12,596 nucleotides of DNA from an uncultured Chryseolinea sp. Lineage in GTDB: Bacteria; Bacteroidota; Bacteroidia; Cytophagales; Cyclobacteriaceae. Under the pieces are notes generated by a model. That model saw nothing but the letters and a program-made list of their open reading frames with translations. It was not told the DNA's origin and searched no databases. Positions 8,039 to 12,596 of this stretch are shown piece by piece (position 1 is the first letter of the stretch; each line of letters opens with the position of its first letter). The stretch is from NCBI GenBank assembly GCA_946478915.1, contig CAMLER010000074.1, positions 1 to 12,596 of the forward strand, read 5' to 3'. Both the position numbers and the translations under genes were made by a program.

Positions 8039-8782
8039 ATGATCAATGCCATTCTAATAGATGATGAAATAGATGGGTTGGATGACTTAAAAGAATCCAT
8101 CATTAAGTATTGTCCCGACATATCAATTATCGGTACATACCAGGATCCGGCCAAAGGATTGGCTTCCATACAGCAACACAAACCGGACCTTGTGTTTCTC
8201 GATGTCCAGATGCCTGGTATGTCGGGCTTTGATATCCTACAAAAATTGTCGCCGGTTTCATTTCAGGTGATTTTTGTTTCTGCATATGACCGGTATGCAA
8301 TCAAAGCTATCAAGTTCAGTGCCCTTGATTATCTTTTAAAGCCTATAGATGTCGACGACCTGGTTAATGCGGTATCGAGGGTTAAGGAACGAATGTCGCC
8401 GCTGCCTTATTCCATTCAATCGGTCGTACAAAACACGATTAATCCATTAGGTAAGCTTGAGCGACTGGCAGTTCCAAGTTCGACGGGTATCGATTTCTTT
8501 AATATTCAGGATATAATTTACCTGAAGGCCGACGACTGTTACACACGAATTTATCTCGTAAATGCTCAATCGATTCTTGTTACAAAAGTTCTGAAAGACT
8601 TTGAAGAGTTACTTACCGATTCCGGGTTTTGCCGGGTGCATAATTCATTCCTCATAAATTTAAGACACGTCAAAAGTTATGTACGCGGCGAGGGCGGCTA
8701 TGTCATTCTTACAGGCAGTCATCATGTGGATATTTCGAGGCGGCGAAAGGAATTATTCTTGTCGCAGGTCAAGCTTCCTTAG
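8039..8782 (+). CDS. LytTR-family response regulator
   Basis: This 247-residue two-component regulator has an N-terminal receiver domain and a C-terminal LytTR DNA-binding domain. The receiver shows the acidic pair Asp8/Asp9, the phosphoacceptor Asp55 in LVFLDVQMPGMSG, Ser81 (switch residue) and Lys101 in DYLLKPID. A linker (about 112-136) leads to the LytTR domain, about 138-245. This has the family's YLKADDCYTRIYL segment and the hallmark FCRVHNSFLINLRHV (197-211), with ISRRRKELF near the end. Length and architecture are standard for the LytR/AlgR/YehT class, which binds direct-repeat sites. Its partner is almost certainly the kinase encoded 157 nt upstream. The targets are unknown; the divergent PadR operon and the lipoprotein gene downstream are the nearest candidates. 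The start codon is the first ATG ahead of the receiver fold. Confidence 0.95.
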   Translation: MINAILIDDEIDGLDDLKESIIKYCPDISIIGTYQDPAKGLASIQQHKPDLVFLDVQMPGMSGFDILQKLSPVSFQVIFVSAYDRYAIKAIKFSALDYLLKPIDVDDLVNAVSRVKERMSPLPYSIQSVVQNTINPLGKLERLAVPSSTGIDFFNIQDIIYLKADDCYTRIYLVNAQSILVTKVLKDFEELLTDSGFCRVHNSFLINLRHVKSYVRGEGGYVILTGSHHVDISRRRKELFLSQVKLP

Positions 8783-8816
8783 GTAATCCTACTTGTCATT
8801 TTTTAACAATAGGCTG

Positions 8817-8903
8817 AAAGGTATGTGGTATAAGGTATAAGGGCACGCGATTACAATCTGTCTATGTGAACTGGCCCTATACCTTTTACCCTATACCTTT
8901 TTT
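8817..8903 (+). terminator. Long imperfect hairpin built from GGTATAAG-type repeats, ending in six Ts
   Basis: The left arm (8817-8844, AAAGGTATG to AAGGGC) pairs with the right arm (8874-8903, GCCCTATACC to CCTTTTTT) around a 29-nt loop. Pairing is about 22-24 bp, broken by single bulges and a few mismatches; the strongest blocks are GGGC/GCCC and AAAGGTAT/ATACCTTT. The right arm ends in a run of six Ts. It begins 34 nt after the response regulator stop codon, so it could terminate that transcript. The large loop and mostly A+T stem make it a weak classical terminator; it may instead be two facing copies of the dispersed repeat. Confidence 0.45.
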
Positions 8904-9008
8904 GATAAGCCACTCCAGACCGCCACTTACTTGGCGCAACCTGCCAGATACTGACTCCGGATTCCTAACGGGCGACGACCGCGATACCTTGGTCAAAAAA
9001 AGTTTGTC

Positions 9009-10205
9009 ATGAAAACCCCGATTAGTTGGCTGAGTACGGCCCGAGTGGCTGTGCTGGCGGTGATGTTTCTGTTTTGTTGTTCGGATCCTGCTGAGGATGA
9101 TGTAACACCTCCACCTACGGGATCAGAAGAAGAAGAAGAAGTTATTTCCGTTGATGCGGATGTGGCATTAAAAGCCTTTTCATTTAAAGATGCTATAAAG
9201 AAAACAGGGAAGGTTCCATCAGGTGTAAACAGTTCATTGCTAAAGACCAATTCGTCGGATACCCTGTATGTTCTGCCAGACGTGATAAATCTAATTCGCA
9301 TTTCTCACCCTAAGACACCTGTGAAAGGGATGTATATTGCTGTAACCGGTTCAACCTTTTACTACGATGTACCCATTTTTGAAATGGAGGAAACAGATAC
9401 TGTTTCTGTTATCGTATTTGAAATCAGCCTGGATGAAATTGATGAATTTTCCAATTCACAAAGTATGCCGTTAGAGATAACGGCCTATGATGACAACGGC
9501 GAGCCTATTGATATTATTGAAAGGATCGTAACGGTCGAAAGGCCCGGGACGACAATGTGTGATATCCGTCAGGATGGTGATACTGTCCTGGTCGACTATG
9601 GCTACGGGTGGCAATGGTTGTGGACAGCATTGCTGGACCATAATGATCAACCTACTCGTATCTTCGCTCCATATAAAAGTTATCTTACAACACAAAATCA
9701 CAGTGGATGCTGTGATGATGGGTCTCCCTGTCCAACATTAGTTATTGACCCAAATACGAAAGAAGCTGAATGGATCTATCACTCAGAGTTTTCGGTGAGC
9801 ACGTATTATAGCATAGATACAGAAGTATTTCTATTTTTTAAGGACGGGACCTTTAGCCGATATACAGTTGAAAGCCAGTCAGCACTAAATTCCGACAAAA
9901 CAGATTGGTGCAATGGAGTGCCGTCGATGACTCAATATGGCGATGTGGTTTTTTACTACGGCACGCATGATTATACGCCCGGTGATACGCGACTATCATA
10001 TCAAACTACGCGATCTGTCTGTGACGACCCCTTGGGTCTCTGTGGATATGGGTCTCGAAGCGGAAATTTGATCAATTCCTGCCACGCAATGATGATTACG
10101 GCAGGTGCGGAGAATCAAAGGGAGGTTAGGATGTATATAAAGAGGTACGGCCGCACAGATGTTGTGATGGAAGGGGAAATACTCAAGACCATATGGAAGG
10201 ATTGA
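9009..10205 (+). CDS. Unrecognised lipoprotein with eight mature cysteines
   Basis: I do not recognise a family for this 398-residue protein. A hydrophobic signal segment (about 12-22) ends in Cys23-Cys24 followed by SDPAEDD; Cys24 is the likely lipid anchor, although LFCC is a poor lipobox. The next stretch is a low-complexity linker with PPP and five glutamates coded by GAA repeats (9126-9140). The mature part is beta-rich, aromatic and acidic, without membrane helices. Eight cysteines in the C-terminal half (184, 234, 235, 241, 301, 338, 345, 358) suggest disulfides, notably in HSGCCDDGSPCP and CDDPLGLCGYG. Residues about 85-175 could be a beta-sandwich. It follows the LytTR regulator by 226 nt with a hairpin between, so it probably has its own promoter. 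Acidic residues near the anchor would fit a surface-exposed lipoprotein. Upstream bases give no clear Shine-Dalgarno. Confidence 0.85.
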   Translation: MKTPISWLSTARVAVLAVMFLFCCSDPAEDDVTPPPTGSEEEEEVISVDADVALKAFSFKDAIKKTGKVPSGVNSSLLKTNSSDTLYVLPDVINLIRISHPKTPVKGMYIAVTGSTFYYDVPIFEMEETDTVSVIVFEISLDEIDEFSNSQSMPLEITAYDDNGEPIDIIERIVTVERPGTTMCDIRQDGDTVLVDYGYGWQWLWTALLDHNDQPTRIFAPYKSYLTTQNHSGCCDDGSPCPTLVIDPNTKEAEWIYHSEFSVSTYYSIDTEVFLFFKDGTFSRYTVESQSALNSDKTDWCNGVPSMTQYGDVVFYYGTHDYTPGDTRLSYQTTRSVCDDPLGLCGYGSRSGNLINSCHAMMITAGAENQREVRMYIKRYGRTDVVMEGEILKTIWKD

Positions 10206-10265
10206 TTTTTGTTGTATTCCAGCCGGTGAATTGTGAACAAGTCAGACGCCGTCGATCGCTATTTG

Positions 10266-11546
10266 TCACTGATTCACATGAAACGTGACCAGGCGATATA
10301 GATTATCTTCAACTACGCTAGTCAGTAACCGCTCATCGTCAAGCCATTGAATTTCAGAATATGGTGAAAAAAAGTTATCGTCACTTTCGCCGGTGATTTG
10401 CCTGTATTTGGAACTGTTGAGATCATATGTCCATAGCTCGTCCTCACCACTTCTGTATGAAACAAAAGCTATCGTACTACCATTGGGTGACAGTGCGGGG
10501 TATTGGTCACCCCATTTTGATACGATAACCGGTGTGAGACTTTTAGTGCTAACGTTGAATTTATGGATGCCATTGTCATATACATTATAGCCCCCGGTAT
10601 TAATATGATACGCACCGGATAGGAAGATTTCCTCGCCTGACCTGTTCCACACGAAGGGACTATTCGTAGCAAAGCCCGCCGATCCGAAATCCGACAGCTT
10701 TACTTTTTCCTGCGTAGCAATATCGATGGACCACAAATCGTAAATCAGCTCACCTGCGTTACCTTCGGTCGATAAATAGGTGATTTTGTTTCCGTCAAGG
10801 GTAAATACTGGACTGCTAACCAGGTAGCTCCTATTGGGGATCGTCAGCAATATTGTCGAAGCAAGTGATTCAGCGTCATATATGTTTATGGATGTCGGAT
10901 ACGCTGCCGACTCCACGATTATATTTTTTACGTAAACCAATTTGTTAGCCTTTGGTGACCATTTTGCAGAGTAAGTTTGATTGTCTACCAAATGCAGTTG
11001 GCCTGGGTCGCTGGATTTGAATTGATAATAACGATGATTGTCTCGATACAGACCATAAGTTTCATCAAAAGAAACGGAGAATCGTTCAAAAGGGCCGTTG
11101 GGCACGGGCGTATAGGCATCCCGTTCGAATTTTGCTGACGGAATGATCATAAGCGTGTCTGAATTAACCGACGGAAAACCCTTTAGATGAGCAGTTACAA
11201 AAAAATAGTACGGTTTATCGTTTACAAGATCTTTGATAAGGACACTGGTGGTTTCGCTATCAACCGTCTCATATTCAGAGAAATTCTCCATATCATCGGA
11301 TTTGAAGATAATAAAGTGCGAGGGGCGGGCTGGACCGGGGTACACATACAGCGCAAATATCGTGGGGTCCGACAACCCTATTTTAGCTTCGCCATCGCCT
11401 TTTTCAACCTTAATTGCCGGTGACCATATATAAGTGGAAGCCTCAAAAGGCTCATCTTCATCGTCGCATGAGGCGAAAAATGTTAGGCTCAACAAGGCAG
11501 TGAAGCAAAGATTAAATACCTTTTTCGCTGTAAGTTGATAACCCAT
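10266..11546 (-). CDS. Lipoprotein with Fn3-like domain and TolB/PD40-type beta-propeller
   Basis: This 426-residue protein should be an outer-membrane or surface lipoprotein. The signal peptide ends in lipobox FASC with Cys27, followed at once by DDEDEP. Residues about 41-136 look like a fibronectin type III domain (NFSEYETVDSE, then DLVNDKPYYFFVTAH, then DTLMIIP). The rest is a beta-propeller of PD40/WD40-like blades; at least five are visible, with cores near 194 (AKWSPKANKLVYV), 244 (SSPVFTLDGNKITYLS), 296 (PFVWNRSGEEIFLS), 348 (YPALSPNGSTIAFVS) and 398. The blade SPNGSTIAFVSYRSGEDELW is a textbook PD40 unit as in TolB. No enzymatic domain is attached, so a binding role is likely; TolB function itself is not implied. 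It converges on the neighbouring cysteine-rich lipoprotein gene, with 60 nt between stop codons and no obvious terminator. Confidence 0.88.
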   Translation of the reverse strand: MGYQLTAKKVFNLCFTALLSLTFFASCDDEDEPFEASTYIWSPAIKVEKGDGEAKIGLSDPTIFALYVYPGPARPSHFIIFKSDDMENFSEYETVDSETTSVLIKDLVNDKPYYFFVTAHLKGFPSVNSDTLMIIPSAKFERDAYTPVPNGPFERFSVSFDETYGLYRDNHRYYQFKSSDPGQLHLVDNQTYSAKWSPKANKLVYVKNIIVESAAYPTSINIYDAESLASTILLTIPNRSYLVSSPVFTLDGNKITYLSTEGNAGELIYDLWSIDIATQEKVKLSDFGSAGFATNSPFVWNRSGEEIFLSGAYHINTGGYNVYDNGIHKFNVSTKSLTPVIVSKWGDQYPALSPNGSTIAFVSYRSGEDELWTYDLNSSKYRQITGESDDNFFSPYSEIQWLDDERLLTSVVEDNLYRLVTFHVNQ

Positions 11547-11614
11547 GATATCGTCATTTTTGAATTTGACACCATTTCATGTGAGGAAGTTGGAAAGGTT
11601 AATTTGCCGTTCTG

Positions 11615-11640
11615 ATAACCCATTCCCGGTTATAGACCGG
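11615..11640. other. Pair of mutually exclusive small hairpins upstream of the propeller lipoprotein
   Basis: ATAACC (11615-11620) can pair with GGTTAT (11628-11633), and CCGGT (11626-11630) can pair with ACCGG (11636-11640). The two stems share bases, so only one can form at a time. They lie in the 154-nt gap between the FloA-like gene and the propeller gene, both on the minus strand. Neither is followed by a T-run. This may be chance. Confidence 0.25.
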
Positions 11641-11700
11641 ATGCAGGACTATCCTGAGGGGATTTAGAAATGAAACGTCCCTTACCTTGAACTTAAAGGC

Positions 11701-12138
11701 TTAATTCGAAATGTAAGAATTGGTTATGCGCTCAGCCAGACCTGGCAGGGCCACTCGGTCACCGGAATTTTTTGCCTTTATGATTTCTCTAAGGTCTTTT
11801 TTGAAAAATGCAAGCTCCCTTAATACATCTTTTGAAACATTGACATTTTTTTCTTTCGCCATATGCATTGCATCTACGAATTCGTTAAAATCCATGTTAG
11901 CATTATATAATTCTGCAATCTCATCAAGGGTTATATTCAGATGATTCTCCTGGATGACCTGCAGTGCGTCAAATACTTTGTTGTTGTGGTTGATCGCCAA
12001 AAGTGATTTTCTGATGATCGGATGGTTAAATTCCCAAAAGGACAACTTAATGCCCCTTGACCGAACAATAATCCAAGGCAATACTTCACCAGCGAGCCAC
12101 AAGAATAGTATTATGTAAAACGTATCGGTAAATTCCAT
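11701..12138 (-). CDS. Membrane-anchored small protein resembling the N-terminal region of flotillin-like FloA
   Basis: With the start at 12138 this is a 145-residue protein. One membrane helix spans residues about 6-25, followed by positively charged RSRGIK. Residues about 57-122 form a helical, repeat-like region (ALQVIQENHLNITLDEIAEL, then EFVDAMHMAKEKNVNVSKDV, then DLREII). This aligns by eye without gaps to the FloA segment just after its membrane anchor, where I recall AGLNVGTNQLESHYLAGGNV, ALIAAQRANIELTF and GRDVLEAV. FloA then continues with an SPFH domain and an EA-rich coiled coil; here the protein ends 23 residues later. I chose 12138 because the frame remains open upstream to 12402 but that stretch has no protein-like character and would put a charged leader before the membrane helix. 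Function is unknown; membrane scaffolding or binding to FloA is speculation. The next gene lies 154 nt downstream on the same strand. Confidence 0.7.
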   Translation of the reverse strand: MEFTDTFYIILFLWLAGEVLPWIIVRSRGIKLSFWEFNHPIIRKSLLAINHNNKVFDALQVIQENHLNITLDEIAELYNANMDFNEFVDAMHMAKEKNVNVSKDVLRELAFFKKDLREIIKAKNSGDRVALPGLAERITNSYISN

Positions 12139-12349
12139 AATAGCCGGGCAAACTCGAGACAACGAAAGTAAGTTACAAAAATTCAATTTAGCCAAGCGGT
12201 TCATTGGCTGAAAAGTTTGCACAATATGCCCGGGCATATAAGTCAAAAGCAAGTTTATCACATCGCTGGATAAGACCGAAAGCAGGGTACGCCGCGTCAA
12301 TAGCCGCACGCATATTCTCGTTGGAAAAATATCAAAGCGTGAACACGAA

Positions 12350-12445
12350 ATGCTAAAAAAATATGCTGATAAGCTTTTGGATGAATTGATTTCTGTTGAC
12401 AATCAATTGAGCCGGGCAAGGATATCTGCTAATCGCGAATATTAA
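12350..12445 (+). CDS. Possible small ORF or gene remnant (31 residues)
   Basis: From the ATG at 12350 the frame encodes 31 residues rich in Lys, Asp, Glu and Leu (MLKKYADKLLDELISVDNQ at the start), which could form an amphipathic helix. The same frame is open upstream to 12242 without an ATG, with similar composition just before the start. It may be the C-terminal end of a decayed gene, a small protein, or chance. No ribosome-binding site is evident and I recognise no family. Confidence 0.2.
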   Translation: MLKKYADKLLDELISVDNQLSRARISANREY

Positions 12446-12513
12446 GTCAAAGACATGAAGGATGATTTTTGTTGTTGTCGATTTTTGTTGGCTGACTTAT
12501 CGCTGATATAATC

Positions 12514-12530
12514 CGTATATGGCATATACG
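12514..12530. promoter_or_regulatory. 17-nt perfect inverted repeat
   Basis: CGTATATG (12514-12521) and CATATACG (12523-12530) are exact reverse complements separated by one G. The repeat overlaps the possible start codon at 12519. It could be an operator or an RNA stem too tight to fold well, or chance in A+T-rich sequence. Confidence 0.3.
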
Positions 12531-12596
12531 TGGACGTTAGTCTTTTGCTTGACAAGTATGGCTCCAGCGGGTTTCTGTCGTTCGCTAGAGTATGCA
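12519..12596 (+). CDS. Possible N-terminus of a secreted protein, cut by the window end
   Basis: The frame from ATG at 12519 stays open to the window edge for 26 codons. It begins MAYTWTLVFCLTSMAPAGFC, a hydrophobic stretch that could be a signal peptide, although it lacks a basic N-terminus. TATAAT at 12507-12512 lies too close to the ATG to be its promoter in the usual arrangement. Too little is visible to assign a family, and the open frame could be chance. Confidence 0.25.
   Translation, partial: MAYTWTLVFCLTSMAPAGFCRSLEYA

Larger units (their letters stand above)
12139..12596. other. Gene-poor right end of the window
   Basis: I see no clear gene in these 458 bases. The minus-strand frame extending the FloA-like gene upstream to 12402 looks non-coding. 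A plus-strand frame open from 12242 to 12445 has protein-like codon use near its end, and a possible signal-peptide start lies at 12519; both are listed with low confidence. GATTTTTGTTG occurs twice, at 12464 and 12480. Confidence 0.5.

Noticed and set aside
10266..11546. Peptidase of the S9 family or true TolB
   Set aside because: There is no alpha/beta-hydrolase domain with a GxSxG motif after the propeller, and no TolB N-terminal domain or tol/pal genes; only the blade type is shared.
12139..12402. Upstream extension of the FloA-like gene to an ATG at 12402
   Set aside because: The added 88 residues are Ser, Cys and Leu rich with no domain character, they would precede a membrane helix that makes a natural N-terminus, and a more protein-like frame lies on the opposite strand.

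Overview
The window looks like chromosomal DNA from a Bacteroidota bacterium, probably a Cytophagales-type soil or water organism. This rests on gene content and style: PadR plus an FtsX-like permease with an N-terminal prefix domain, a TPR-containing LytS-type histidine kinase with a LytTR response regulator, lipoproteins with acidic residues after the lipid-anchored cysteine, moderate G+C, and poor Shine-Dalgarno signals. The species cannot be named from sequence alone. No rRNA, tRNA, CRISPR array, transposase or phage gene was seen.

Layout. (1) 146-2248, minus: a lipoprotein quinoprotein (PQQ) dehydrogenase with a cytochrome c domain inserted in its beta-propeller. It is bracketed by degenerate CACGAAG/CACAGAG-type intergenic repeats at 41-119 and 2404-2440. 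(2) 5611-2571, minus: a two-gene operon of a PadR-family repressor and, 2 nt downstream, an 898-residue FtsX/MacB-type permease with a prefix domain and no ATPase gene nearby. A 14-bp near-palindrome just upstream of padR is a candidate autoregulatory operator. (3) 5899-8782, plus: a TPR/LytS-type sensor kinase and a LytTR response regulator, read divergently from the PadR operon and separated from each other by 157 nt holding an 8-bp tandem array. (4) 9009-10205, plus, and 11546-10266, minus: two convergent lipoproteins, one unrecognised and cysteine-rich, the other an Fn3-like domain plus a TolB/PD40-type beta-propeller. (5) 12138-11701, minus: a 145-residue membrane-anchored protein resembling only the N-terminal helical region of flotillin-like FloA, without the SPFH domain. 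(6) 12139-12596: gene-poor, with one weak small ORF and perhaps the first codons of a secreted protein running off the end.

How the genes may work together. PadR probably controls its own operon with the permease. The kinase senses an envelope signal through its periplasmic or membrane-proximal TPR region and signals to the LytTR regulator, which may act on the divergent operon or on the lipoprotein downstream; this is inference from position. The quinoprotein would pass electrons from a sugar or alcohol through its own haem to the respiratory chain.

The most unusual items are the stand-alone FloA-N-like protein, a family of GGTATAAG-like short tandem repeats in three separate intergenic gaps (one folding into a long imperfect hairpin), and the orphan lipoprotein with eight mature cysteines. 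No clearly new defence or mobile system is visible.
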